From assembly GCF_030035675.1 (NCBI RefSeq), contig NC_084480.1, forward strand, positions 3,571,501 to 3,635,500: a stretch of 64,000 bases of DNA. Reading direction: 5' to 3'. Made by a program: the position numbers and the translations under genes. Under the pieces are notes generated by a model. That model was not told the origin of the DNA. It was given only the letters and a program-made list of their open reading frames with translations, and ran no database searches. Shown piece by piece: positions 12,178 to 23,595 of the stretch. Origin of the DNA: Rhineura floridana. Its lineage: Eukaryota > Chordata > Lepidosauria > Squamata > Rhineuridae. Each line of letters opens with the position of its first letter. Positions within the stretch are counted from its first letter, which is position 1.

Positions 12178-13164
12178 CTAGAATATCCTTTTGAGATGAG
12201 GCGACCAGAACTGTACACAGTATTCCAAATGCGGCCGCACCATAGATTTATACAACGGCATTATGATATCGGCTGTTTTATTTTCGATACCTTTCCTAAT
12301 TATTGCTAGCATGGAATTTGCCTTTTTCACAGCTGCCGCACACTGGGTCGACATTTTCATCGTGCTGTCCACTACAACCCCGAGGTCTCTCTCCTGGTCA
12401 GTCACCGCCAGTTCAGACCCCATGAGCGTATATGTGAAATTCAGATTTTTTGCTCCAATATGCATAATTTTACACTTGTTTATATTGAATTGCATTTGCC
12501 ATTTTTCCGCCCATTCACTCAGTTTGGAGAGATCTTTTTGGAGCTCTTCGCAATCCCTTTTTGTTTTAACAACCCTGAACAATTTAGTGTCGTCAGCAAA
12601 CTTGGCCACTTCACTGCTCACTCCTAATTCTAGGTCATTAATGAACAAGTTGAAAAGTATAGGTCCCAATACCGATCCTTGAGGGACTCCACTTTCTACA
12701 GCCCTCCATTGGGAGAACTGTCCGTTTATTCCTACTCTCTGCTTTCTGCTTCTCAACCAATTCCTTATCCACAAGAGGACCTCTCCTCTTATTCCATGAC
12801 TGCTAAGCTTCCTCAGAAGCCTTTGGTGAGGTACCTTGTCAAACGCTTTTTGAAAGTCTAAGTACACTATGTCCACTGGATCACCTCTATCTATATGCTT
12901 GTTGACACTCTCAAAGAATTCTAATAGGTTACTGAGACAGGACTTTCCCTTGCAGAAGCCATGCTGGCTCTGCTTCAGCAAGGCTTGTTCTTCTATGTGC
13001 TTAGTTAATCTAGCTTTAATAATACTTTCTACCAGTTTTCCAGGGACAGAAGTTAAGCTAACTGGCCTGTAATTTCCGGGATCCCCTCTGGATCCCTTTT
13101 TGAATATTGGCGTTACATTTGCCACTTTCCAGTCCTCAGGCACGGAGGAGGACCCAAGGGACAA
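12178..13164 (-). pseudogene. CR1 reverse transcriptase fragment
   Basis: 328 codons of CR1 RT, from VPEDWKVANVTPIFKKGS to SPHLK. The RT active-site motif reads FADD. A one-base loss in a T-run at about 12188-12193 ends the frame early; the next frame resumes with the RT C-terminus. Confidence 0.88.
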
Positions 13165-13178
13165 GTTACATATTTTAG

Positions 13179-14378
13179 TTAGTTCAGTTCCTCAGAATCC
13201 CTTCCTGCAAATATTAGTTCAGGTTCAGGGATCTGCCCTATATCTTCCACTGTGAAGACAGATGCAAAGAATTCATTTAGCTTCTCTGCAATCTCCTGAT
13301 CGTTCTTTAGTACACCTTTGACTCCCTTATCATCCAAGGGTCCAATCGCCTCCCTAGATGGTCTCCTGCTCTGAATGTATTTATAGAATTTTTTGTTGTT
13401 GGTTTTTATGTTCTTAGCAATGTGCTCCTCAAATTCTTTTTTAGCATCCCTTATTGTCTTCTTGCATTTCTTTTGCCAGCGTTTGTGTTCCTTTTTATTT
13501 TCTTCATTCGGACAAGACTTCCATTTTCTGAAGGAAGACTTTTTGCCTCTAAGAGCTTCCTTGACTTTGCTCGTTAACCATACTGGCATCTTCTTGGCCC
13601 TGGCGGTACCTCTTCTGATCAGCGGTATGCACTCCAGTTGAGCTTCTAATATAGTGTTTTTAAACAACTTCCAAGCATTTTCGAGTGATGTGACCCTCTG
13701 GACTTTGTTTTTCAGCTTTCTTTTTACCAATCCCCTCATTTTTGTGAAGTTTCCTCTTTTGAAGTCAAATGTGACCGTGTTGGATTTTCTTGGCAATTGG
13801 CCATTTACATGTATGTTGAATTTAATAGCACTATGGTCACTGCTCCCAATCGGTTCAACAACACTTACATCTCGCACCAGGTCCCGGTCTATGTCCGGGT
13901 AGTTGAAGTCAATTTCATATCTCATCTCAAGGTCTCCCTGAGCATTTTGATCAGGGGGACGATAGATCGTTCCCAGTATTAAGTCCCTCCTGGGGCATGG
14001 TATCACCACCCACAATGATTATGTGGAGGAGTCTGCCTCTTTTGGGGTTTCGAGCTTGCTGGATTCAATGCCTTCTTTCACGTATAGAGCGACTCTGCCA
14101 CCAATACATCCTTCCCTGTCCTTCCGATATAGTTTATATCCAGGGATAACCGTATCCCACTGGTTTTCTCCATTCCACCAGGTCTCCGTTATGCTCACTA
14201 TATCAATGCTCTCCTCTAAGACCAAGCACCCCAGTTCTCCCATCTTGGTTCGGAGGCTCCTAGCATTAGCGTACAGGCACTTGTAAGCAGTGTCTCTCTT
14301 CAAGTGTCTTTGGCACTTGTGGTTAGGCCTGTGGTAATTTTGCTCTTCTGAATTTATATCCTGTGCCCCTGCTCTCAC
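13179..14378 (-). pseudogene. CR1 ORF2 endonuclease region, broken
   Basis: The frame at 14019-14378 carries NARSLRTKMGELGCLVLEES and IVSITETWWNGENQWDT (APE domain start). The frame at 13179-14015 carries LGTIYRPPDQN, EPIGSSDHSAIKF and the lysine-rich linker to RT. Part of the endonuclease between them is missing. Confidence 0.82.
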
Positions 14379-14647
14379 AATGCCTACTTCTAGGCCTACC
14401 CCTTTTAAAATTTCATCATTTCTTTGGTCTTTATCCCAGGGGGGAGGTTTATTCCGAACCGGACCTTTCTCAGCTCCTGTCGGGTTTCCCCCCTCAGTCA
14501 GTTTAAAAGCTGCTCTGCTACCTTTTTAATTTTAAGTGCCAGCAGTCTGGTTCCATTCTGGTTCAAGTGGAGCCCGTCCCTTTTGTATTTTTTTTTTTTT
14601 CAATAATTTTTATTCAAATTTTCATAAAACATACAAGACAAAATCAC

Positions 14648-16642
14648 GGACTTCCGGGAAGGGTGACTTAGCCTGTGCCTGCTTTTGAGACGGGCTCCTG
14701 CCTCAAAAGAAGCTTATTCAGATATATCAGTCAGTTTTTTCTTTTTTTTTTGACTGATTAAACTTCTCCCGGGTAGGGAGAAACGAAGAGATTAACCTCA
14801 AAGCCTATTTTTGTTGGGACGACCAGATCTCATTAATTTATGGGACGAGGTCCAGCCGACGAAGGTGGGACGGATTTTCAACAGCAAGCTCTATCTGATA
14901 AAGCGAACGTTCACCTTATCTTCTAAGAGAGAACGCACTAACAGGCAAGCACCCTTCTTTCTATATTTTTCTTTTACTTGACTTAAATTGTTGCTGTTTA
15001 AAAGAGATTTGCCAGATTGATCAGTTTTTGACATCTCACTGGGGAGCCATAACTTCTCTCTGCTACGCACTAATTAATAGCTTATCTCTGTTTTTGTTGC
15101 AAAAAGCTGTCCTGGATTTGCATTCTAAAGATATACACAGAAGAGGGATTTCTATTCCAGATTTTTATTTTGAAAAATATTATACTGTTTTGAGACTACT
15201 CTCTTTTTGGTCTATTTTATTTTGACGAATCTGTTTCTTGACGATTGCCATTAATTGTTTCGATCCTGGGAACTGCATTTTGTTTACTTAACTATTGGAG
15301 AGATAAGGCTGTCTGCTCTGTTTATACTGTGATGTCACCAAGTTTGGAGTATTAACCCAATTGTTGCTGAAATAAGAAGTGGTTTTCCTATATTTTTCTT
15401 TTAAAATGGCAATTAAGAAAGTGGCTGAAAATCTGGAAATAACTATGTTTCAGAAAATAATGGATGAGATTGAGATAATGAAAATTGAATTGAGTAAAAT
15501 GAAGCAGGAGATTAAAGATATAAGGGTCCCTGTGAGAGAGGTGACCCTGGAAGGGGTCCCTGTGAGAGAGGAGACCCCGGAGATTGGAACAGGGGTCCCT
15601 GTGAGAGAGGCGACCCTGGAGACTGGAATAGGGGTCCCTGTGAGAGAGGAGATCCCGGAGATTGGAACCAACGTGGAACAGGAACAAGATTTGGAGTCTA
15701 TGGACTTTAGAAATAAAATCTATTGTTTGGAACTCAATGTTATCTCTGAAGAAATGAATGAAGATTCTAGAGATAAAGTTATCAATGGCATGGATAATCT
15801 TCTGGACTGGAATGATGTGATGGAGCCCAATATAGAGAAAATCTATGGAATTATCTGCAGCCATGTGACAATGGAAAAACTTTTAAGAGATGACCCAGTG
15901 TATTTTGAAAAAAAGAACAGAGATATGATTTTACAGCAGTATTTCAGCAACCTATTCAGAATGGATGGCAAGAAAATATTTGGGATAGAGGTAATCCCCA
16001 TCAGACTCTTACTATATGACTATGGCTTTGACAGCAAGATTATTATGGAATACTGATAATGGAAGATTGGATATTGAAATTACTGGACTTAACAAGACTA
16101 CTGAAGATGGAAGATGGAAAATGGAACTAATAGAGATAATAGAACAATGGCTACTGAAATTATTGAACCTAACAGATTCTGATGTGATGGATTAATTGAA
16201 ATGTTTATTTTGACTATGGTTATGACAATAAGATTATCATAATTAGTAATGAGATGGATTAATCGATATGCTTATCTGGAAAAAAAAATTGATAGATATA
16301 TTTCTTAAAGAATTGAAACCTCTCTTTGACTTTTTGTGGAAAGAATAAAGTAATGTTTATGAGATTTGATGATTAAGTAAGATAACTACTGGAGGAAAGT
16401 GATTTTATAATATGACTTAAGAGACAGGATTGTTATATATTATAGACTTATAACTGATTTGATCTTTGACAAATGGGAAGTCAATATTTTACTCTTTATT
16501 TTTTATTTTTTTTTTTCTTTTTTTCTTTTTGTTTAACTATTTTTGATTTTGTTTTTTGTCTTTGAATGTTTTATGATTTTGTCTTGTATGTTTTATGAAA
16601 ATCTGAATAAAAATTATTGAAAAAAAAAAAAAAAAAAAAAAA
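14648..16642 (+). mobile_element. Inner ORF1-only L1-type (HAL1-like) element
   Basis: A 1995-bp full element in plus orientation: 5' GGACTTCCGGGAAGGG, ORF 15379-16056, poly(A) at about 16618-16642. The duplication aagacaaaatcac at 14635-14647 and 16643-16655 shows insertion into the 3' end of the outer copy. The two copies make an almost exact inverted repeat. Confidence 0.88.
15379..16056 (+). CDS. HAL1-like ORF1 protein, inner copy (intact)
   Basis: 225 codons with the same layout as the outer copy: coiled coil (residues about 20-47), four VPVRE repeats (about 49-98) and RRM-like domain (about 115-185). Ends ...GFDSKIIMEY. The ATG context is ordinary; a second Met ten codons in (MAIKKVAEN) is an alternative start. 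No endonuclease or RT follows before the poly(A). Confidence 0.8.
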   Translation: MVFLYFSFKMAIKKVAENLEITMFQKIMDEIEIMKIELSKMKQEIKDIRVPVREVTLEGVPVREETPEIGTGVPVREATLETGIGVPVREEIPEIGTNVEQEQDLESMDFRNKIYCLELNVISEEMNEDSRDKVINGMDNLLDWNDVMEPNIEKIYGIICSHVTMEKLLRDDPVYFEKKNRDMILQQYFSNLFRMDGKKIFGIEVIPIRLLLYDYGFDSKIIMEY

Positions 16643-17178
16643 AAGACAAAATCACAAAACATTCAAAGACAAAAAACAAAATCAAAAATAGTTAAACAAA
16701 AAGAAAAAAAGAAAAAAAAAAACAAAAATAAAAAATAAAGAGTAAAATATTGACTTCCCATTTGTCAAAGATCAAATCAGTTATAAGTCTATAATATATA
16801 GCAATCCTGTCTCTTAAGTCATATTATAAAATCACTTTCCTCCAGTAGTTATCTTACTTAATCATCAAATCTCATAAACATTACTTTATTCTTTCCACAA
16901 AAAGTCAAAGAGAGATTTCAATTCTTTAAGAAATATATCTATCAATTTTTTTTTTCCAGATAAGCATATCGATTAATCCATCTCATTACTAATTATGATA
17001 ATCTTATTGTCATAACCATAGTCAAAATAAACATTTCAATTAATCCATCACATCAGAATCTGTTAGGTTCAGTAATTTCAGTAGCCATTGTTCTATTATC
17101 TCTATTAGTTCCATTTTCCATCTTCCATCTTCAGTAGTCTTGTTAAGTCCAGTAATTTCAATATCCAATCTTCCATTA

Positions 17179-17856
17179 TCAGTATTCCATAATAATCTTG
17201 CTGTCAAAGCCATAGTCATATAGTAAGAGTCTGATGGGAATTACCTCTATCCCAAATATTTTCTTGCCATCCATTCTGAATAGGTTGCTGAAATACTGCT
17301 GTAAAATCATATCTCTGTTCTTTTTTTCAAAATACACTGGGTCATCTCTTAAAAGTTTTTCCATTGTCACATGGCTGCAGTTAATTCCATAGATTTTCTC
17401 TATATTGGGCTCCATCACATCATTCCAGTCCAGAAGATAATCCATGCCATTGATAACTTTATCTCTAGAATCTTCATTAATTTCTTCAGAGATAACATTG
17501 AGTTCCAAACAATAGATTTTATTTCTAAAGTCCATAGACTCCAAATCTTGTTCCTGTTCCACGTTTGTTCCAATCTCCGGGATCTCCTCTCTCACAGGGA
17601 CCCCTATTCCAGTCTCCAGGGTCTCCTCTCTCACAGGGACCCCTGTTCCAATCTCCGGGGTCTCCTCTCTCACAGGGACCCCTTCCAGGGTCACCTCTCT
17701 CACAGGGACCCTTATATCTTTAATCTCCTGCTTCATTTTACTCAATTCAATTTTCGTTATCTCAATCTCATCCATTATTTTCTGAAACATAGTTATTTCC
17801 AGATTCTCAGCCACTTTCTTAATTGCCATTTTAAAAGAAAAATATAGGAAAACCAC
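17179..17856 (-). CDS. HAL1-like ORF1 protein, outer copy (intact)
   Basis: 225 codons, uninterrupted. An N-terminal amphipathic coiled coil (ITMFQKIMDEIEITKIELSK) is followed by four tandem VPVRE repeats, then an L1 ORF1-like RRM region (NKIYCLELNVISEEINEDSR, DVMEPNIEKIYGI, FEKKNRDMILQQYFSNLF) and IPIRLLLYDYG. Inferred to be an RNA-binding ORF1 protein mobilised by partner L1 enzymes, since no RT follows. It differs from the inner copy at five residues. Confidence 0.8.
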   Translation of the reverse strand: MVFLYFSFKMAIKKVAENLEITMFQKIMDEIEITKIELSKMKQEIKDIRVPVREVTLEGVPVREETPEIGTGVPVREETLETGIGVPVREEIPEIGTNVEQEQDLESMDFRNKIYCLELNVISEEINEDSRDKVINGMDYLLDWNDVMEPNIEKIYGINCSHVTMEKLLRDDPVYFEKKNRDMILQQYFSNLFRMDGKKIFGIEVIPIRLLLYDYGFDSKIIMEY

Positions 17857-18603
17857 TTCTTATTTCAGCAACAATTGGGTTAATACTCCAAACTTGGTGA
17901 CATCACAGTATAAACAGAGCAGACAGCCTTATCTCTCCAATAGTTAAGTAAACAAAATGCAGTTCCCAGGATCGAAACAATTAATGGCAATCGTCAAGAA
18001 ACAGATTCGTCAAAATAAAATAGACCAAAAAGAGAGTAGTCACAAAACAGTATAATATTTTTCAAAATAAAAATCTGGAATAGAAATCCCTCTTCTGTGT
18101 GTATCTTTAGAATGCAAATCCAGGACAGCTTTTTGCAACAAAAACAGAGATAAGCTATTAATTAGTGCGTAGCAGAGAGAAGTTACGGCTCCCCAGTGAG
18201 ATGTCAAAAACCGATCAATCTGGCAAATCTCTTTTAAACAGCAACAATTTAAGTCAAGTAAAAGAAAAATATAGAAAGAAGGGTGCTTGCCTGTTAGTGC
18301 GTTCTCTCTTAGAAGATAAGATGAACGTTCGCTTTAACAGATAGAGCTTGCTGTTGAAAATCCGTCCCACCTTCGTCGGCTGGACCTCGTCCCATAAATT
18401 AATGAGATCTGGTCGTCCCAACAAAAATAGGCTTTGAGGTTAATCTCTTCGTTTCTCCCTACCCGGGAGAAGTTTAATCAGTCAAAAAAAAAGAAAAAAC
18501 TGACTGATATATCTGAATAAGCTTCTTTTGAGGCAGGAGCCCGTCTCAAAAGCAGGCACAGGCTAAGTCACCCTTCCCGGAAGTCGAGCCCGTCCCTTTT
18601 GTA

Positions 18604-18905
18604 CAGGCCCGGCTTGTCCCAAAATGTTCCCCAGTGCCTAACAAATCTAAACCCTTCCACCTGACACCATCGTCTCATCCACGCATTGAGAGTGCAAAGC
18701 TGGGCCTGTCTGGCTGGTCCTGCGCGTGGAACCGGTAGCATTTCAGAGAAAGCCACCTTGGAGGTCCTGGCTTTCAGCATCCTACCTAGCAACCTAAATT
18801 TTGCTTCCAGGACCTCACAGCTATATTTCCCCATGTCATTGGTGCCAACGTGCACCACGACCACTGACTCCTCCCCAGCACTGTCTACCAAACTATCTAA
18901 ACGCT
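18604..18905 (-). pseudogene. CR1 ORF1 esterase-domain fragment
   Basis: VVVVHVGTNDMGKYSCEVLE, SKVAFSEMLPVPRAG and LNAWMRRWCQVEGFRFV match the SGNH-hydrolase (esterase) domain reported for CR1 ORF1. Only the middle of the domain is here; the HAL1-like insertion cuts it at 18603. Confidence 0.78.
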
Positions 18906-19962
18906 ACAAATTATATAATCAATTTGATTCCTATATTGACTAATTGGTGATGTCCACGAGTACATTTTTTTGGTTGCTCAAAACATGTATTTTCCAGAAA
19001 CAATTTATTGGCTTCACAGAATTCAATTAAGTCTCCTGCTTCATTTCTACCTCCTAAGCCCCATTTTCCCACAGTTTCTAGTTCTTCTCTGTTCCCTACT
19101 TTTGCATTCCAGTGCCCCGTGATTATCAGAACATCTTGTTTTGGTGTGTGATCAATTTCTTCCTGTACTTCTGCATAAAATCTCTCCAATTCCTCTTCTT
19201 CTGTGTTTGCCATTGCAGCATAGACTTGGATGATGGTTATATTAATAGGTTTCCCGTTAAATCTCATTGATATCATTCACTCAGACCTTGCGTTGTAACT
19301 CCTAATTGCTTTTGCTACATCACTTCTCACTATTGAAGCAACCCCGTTTCTTCTTGATTTCTCATTTCCTGCATAAAATATTTTGTAGTTGCCTGGCTGA
19401 AAATGTCCCATTCCCGTCCATTTTAGTTCACTCACACCAAGTATTGTAACGTTGATGTGTTCCGTTTCTTGCTTGACAATTTCTAACCTTCCCTGGTTCA
19501 TGCTTCTCACATTCCATGTTGCTATTGTGTAAGTCGTACAACTTCAGACTCTCCTTTTGCATCTGTGCGCATCAGCCTCTGGGCTTCCTTTCAGCTTTGA
19601 CCCAGCTGCGTCATTAGTCACAGCGCTACTCGTACTTGTCCGTCGTTCTTCCCCAGTAGCTCGGTGAGTCCCTTCTGACCTGGGGGTCTCATCTTCCAGC
19701 ACTATCTCGTGTTGCATTTTGGATACTCTGTTCAAATGGTTTTCATGGTAAGAGGTATTCAGAGGTGGTTTACCATTGCCTTCCTCTGAGTCTGGATGCA
19801 TCTGAGTCTGGTGTCTCAGCTTTGACCATTCCGCCTTGGGTGCCCCTGCTGAGTCTAGCCTCTTGGTCTAGACTCCTGATGGCATTGCTCTCAGCTTCTT
19901 TGACACTCTCAAACCCCCTCACCACATTAAGGTGTGCATCCTAGAGGAGGTAAACATCCTTT

Positions 19963-21130
19963 ATTAAACATCCTTTATTATTATACATTCATGATGATTT
20001 GCACTCATGGTGGTATCAGCTTGTCATACACAACCCTGCTTTCAATATTGTTTGCACTTGCAAACGTTTCAGAGTGGTCATACTGTTTTGTTTCCAGTCA
20101 TTGCATGTCCTGTAGCTTCCTGCTGAAATCCTGTCATGTTTCATACCACAAATGCTCAGGGTTTGTTTGGTTTGGAGTTTGGTTTCTTCTTTTTTTGGTC
20201 AAAAATGGCAATAATGCAGTAACACTGGGGAAACATTGCAGAACAACTAAGAAAGTGGAATGGTGTGCAGATAGTCCAGTATGAATCCACCACCATACCC
20301 TATTATTGCATCAATGTTGCAGAATACAGCCGCCAAAAAACACCACCACCTATCACTCTAGACTCACCCAAGCTTACACAGCAACTGAAACAAGAAGGAA
20401 ATCAAGACCCCAGCACACGTAATCCAAAAATGGCATATTAATTCAAATTCCATCAAATCTCTGGGTTGTAACAGATCTCCAGCTGAGATAATGATTGCAT
20501 TGTAGATAAATAAACCAAGGGATGTGTAACTCAAGAGCCTTTTGCTCCAGTTGCTCTTTAGTTAATATTTGTTGATTGCCGTATAGAGCATCCACAAATC
20601 TAAGCCTCCTTCAGGTATCCAAGAGGACACATGAGGATGCAAGCTAGATGCATCAGTCCCACCAACCACCAAGCACCCCTGCGCATGCTGGTCCCACCCC
20701 CTCCTCTCTCAACCTTCACGTGATAAGATGAAGGGCTGCAGCAAAGTCTAACCACGTTCAGTTGAATGAGGTTAAGATCCTCCTTTGATTAGGAATTCTA
20801 ATGGCACAGAGTTCTCAGTCATGGGAGCATTCTGTCCAAGTTTGATTGAATCCAGTTAAAATCTCCCTTCATAACTTTACACAGAGGCACCAGCGCATGT
20901 GGAGATGTTGGGGTGGATGGTTGCATGCACACACCCTCTCCACTTAAAGCCCTAACACATTTAGAGAGCTCTAGAGGCCTATTTTTGACCCGTTTCCAAT
21001 ATGGTCACAAATATCTTTATTCCCTTTGCATAAAAACTGCTCTGCAGAGTGCTGGGGGAGCAGAGAGGGCAAGAGGAATTCCCAGTGACCCTTTGGACAC
21101 CTGAGCTTTCCACCCCTTTGCTCCTTGAGG
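19963..21130. other. No recognised gene; tandem copy of the BovB target site at its start
   Basis: The sequence taaacatcctttatt occurs twice in succession at 19951-19979. The rest shows no coding or repeat signal that I recognise. Confidence 0.4.
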
Positions 21131-21133
21131 CAG

Positions 21134-21240
21134 GAATGGGGGTTCCTATAGCCCTCCAGATGTGTTGGGCTACAGTACCCATCATCCCTGGCCACTGACC
21201 ATGCTGGGTGGGGCTGACAGGAGTTCAAGTCCAACCACAC
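21134..21240. repeat. Palindromic MITE, ACTACAACTCCC family (partial)
   Basis: CCCTCCAGATGTGTTGGGCT and the internal block CATGCTGGGTGGGGCTGACA identify the family. Confidence 0.6.
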
Positions 21241-22787
21241 ATGGGAGGCCCAAGGTTCCCCAAAATGCTCCATCTGCAATTAGAGAATAAACACTGTTCC
21301 TGTTACCCACTGACTGAATTCTGTGTTGCCACGATACCACACCAACCTGGCTAAAGGAGTAAATGGATTTGAGATTAAACACCAACAAAGCAAATGCACA
21401 GATTCACACATGTAAGCTGTCACTTGATGTTGTGTTTATCAAGCGAACCAAGCTTTAAGGTGTCTGCTGCTAGGCTGCATTGCTGGTAGGACTTCCCAAC
21501 AGAAGCAGTGGTGGAGTGGCAAATCCAAAAGTGCAGGGTCCCTTGTGATAGTCACGCCACTCCCCCTCGCTTGCTTGCTCTGCATCGTCATGTCCAGACT
21601 CCTCAGTCCTTCCTGTGTGGACCTTCTCTCACAATAGCAGATGCCCCTAGGAGCCAATCAGCATGGAAAGGGAGTGTGTTAGCTACAGAGAAGCATCCTC
21701 TCAGTGACAGACTGACCTCCTTTCACTCTAAATTGGCTCCAATCATCAGGAAAGGACAAAGAAGCATGTTCAAAGGTTCTCAGTGGCTAACACGCTCCCC
21801 TTTCATGCTGATGGGCTCATAGGATGCTGGAGACAGAGGGACCCTGCTGGGACCATGCTCCCAAAAAAGTATGGGGGTCTAAGAACCCCCGAGATCCTGG
21901 AAGACTACAAACTTGAATCACAGTTAACTCCAAGATCAAAATTCTGAGTCTGTAGTGTCAGATTCAGCAAATTTTAATTCAGATATCATTCCGACTCATT
22001 CCCTCTGCATCATTGGCCTGCTAGTTTTTGCTACTTCATTGAGTTAGTCACAGACTCAAGGAGAGACCTCTCTGTCAGCACTGTGCTCAGCTACCTTCCT
22101 CCTAAATTTGCCAGCATCCACCATCTGTATAATCCTTGTCCTAAATCACAGCCCAACAGCCACGGTGCTCATTAGCTGCTGTTTAATTAAGCAATATGGA
22201 TCCTGCCTTGATATTTACAATTCCACTTGCTCTGATTGATTGGGAAAAATGTCTCATTTTTAAATAAGGCAGCTGTAAAGTTTAATACTGCTTGACTTAT
22301 TGCGAGTTTCATTTACCACTCCAGATGCCAATCCAGCCCATCCCAGAGCAAGGAGCTGCTGGCCTATTAAATCAATGCTAACTGTGCGTGTAGAAATAGA
22401 TGATGAGCTTCAATACAACCGGTTTGCTGGGTAATTGTTGTGATCTGGATTTACACACTCATGCAAATCCAACATTTCTTCTTCTGGACTCCAGGAAAGA
22501 GACAAGAGAAGAAGACAAGAAGAAAACACTCTGTGCAGACCACTGCAAACTTAACACACTCCACCTAGGAAATCCCGGGCAATGCTTTTTAAAAACTCCA
22601 GTCTCCCACTGGGTAATAAAGATGTCCGCCCTAGGAAGCAATATTATTTGTGATTCTAGGAAAGCAGAAGATCTTCAACACTAACTTCTAACAAGTCTGC
22701 TCTACCAGCCAGCAAGAGATTAGTTTCTTAGCACAGCTTTGAATTCAATTGCAGATTCACATGAATCTTCAACAATGTCTTCTACCC
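21241..22787. other. No recognised gene or repeat
   Basis: Short chance ORFs only; none shows a family motif or splice context. Confidence 0.4.
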
Positions 22788-22925
22788 CATGGGTGGGGAA
22801 CCTGTGGCTCTCTAGATATTCTGGGACGGCAGTTACCATCAGCCCCAGCCACCATGGCCAGCAGACAAGGACGATGGGATTTGGAGTCCAACAGCATCTG
22901 GAAGGCCACAGGTTCACCAACCCTA
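22788..22925. repeat. Palindromic MITE, ACTACAACTCCC family
   Basis: Arms GGTGGGGAACCTGTGGCTCT and, inverted, AAGGCCACAGGTTCACCAAC enclose CAGCCCCAGCCACCATGGCC. Confidence 0.75.
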
Positions 22926-23208
22926 CACTAACCACTATCTTCCTCCCTCCCCACACAAGAGGGCAGACATGGGGAGGGTGACCTACCTCCCGTCTTGCTC
23001 TGTCTTGAGTTAAAACTATCCAAGTGCTTTGATTAAAGCTGGGAGCCAAACCATGAAGATACTTCTCAATCTGCAGTGACTCAGTTTGACACTGCAGAGA
23101 TTGCTTTTGCATAACAGAGTGGTAGTGACATGTAAAGGGAGATTCCACAATACAGTGCTGTAATATCTAGAAATGCCCTCCCCCATGTCCAAGATCCATC
23201 ACACACTT

Positions 23209-23350
23209 CACCAACCTGGTGACCTCCAGATGTTTTGAACTACAGCTCCCATCGGCTCCAGCCAGCACAGCCTTATGATGCTGGGAGCACAGCCATGCTG
23301 GCTGGGGCTAACAGAAGTTGTCATACAAAACATCTGGAAGGCATCAGACT
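23209..23350. repeat. Palindromic MITE, ACTACAACTCCC family
   Basis: CCTCCAGATGTTTTGAACTA at the left and AAAACATCTGGAAGG at the right, around CCATGCTGGCTGGGGCT. Confidence 0.75.
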
Positions 23351-23595
23351 GGCAAAGTCTGTCCTAGAATGTTTGCTCAGTAGCAGTTTCCATTCCGGGA
23401 AGATACTTCCCAATGGCAGTTTTATGTCCTCCTGTTGACCATGGCTGAGGGAATAGTGATCAGTTAGCCTCGTAAGTGCCCCTATCATTCACTCATGCAT
23501 GATTAGAGTTCCTGAGCACATGGAAGATCCACATATGTACACCTGCCCTTACATAGAGGGCATATTCACACATTCAGCCACATGTGAGTGAGCAT

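Larger units (their letters stand above)
14588..18585 (-). mobile_element. Outer ORF1-only L1-type (HAL1-like) element
   Basis: Flanked by an exact 18-bp duplication, gagcccgtcccttttgta, at 14570-14587 and 18586-18603. In minus-strand order the 5' end GACTTCCGGGAAGGG is at 18585, the ORF at 17856-17179, and the 3' end with poly(A) at 14600-14588. The element is about 1.99 kb and is split near its 3' end by a second copy of itself. Confidence 0.88.
11595..18905 (-). mobile_element. CR1 LINE inserted in the BovB
   Basis: Enters the BovB between the codons for YIICS and WRSSI. In minus-strand order it has a piece of the ORF1 esterase domain (18891-18604), the start of the APE endonuclease (14378-14019), further endonuclease and linker (14015-13179), RT (13164-12178) and the C-terminal region (12175-11786), then a tail of TTCTTATG units. 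RT motifs include NYRPVSLTSVPGKLVES, VDIVYLDFQKAFDKVPH, GVPQGSVLGPILFNLFIND and VAKFADDTKLF. Excluding the inserted 4 kb it is about 3.3 kb, with internal losses. Confidence 0.9.
10035..19950 (-). mobile_element. BovB/RTE LINE, host of a multi-level nest
   Basis: The target duplication taaacatccttt is identical at 10023-10034 and 19951-19962. The 5' part (about 18906-19950) encodes the RTE endonuclease: NQGRLEIVKQETEHINVTIL, GVSELKWTGMGHFQPGNY, KPINITIIQVYAAMANTEEE and YRNQIDYII. The 3' part (10035-10739 and 11085-11594) encodes WRSSILSAKTRPGAD, MPKYNLNSIPEEY, WKQYTEELY and KLRLSYFGHIMRRHDSLE. Subtracting inserts leaves about 2.2 kb, so much of the RT core is deleted. Confidence 0.9.

Noticed and set aside
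12263-12682. 139-codon plus-strand ORF (also near 3647 and 58424)
   Set aside because: Antisense shadow of CR1 RT; it appears in every CR1 copy.
15388-15864. 158-codon ORF antisense to the HAL1-like ORF1 (and its twin at 17371-17847)
   Set aside because: An antisense shadow of the real ORF created by the repeated VPVRE coding units (LSHRDP in reverse).
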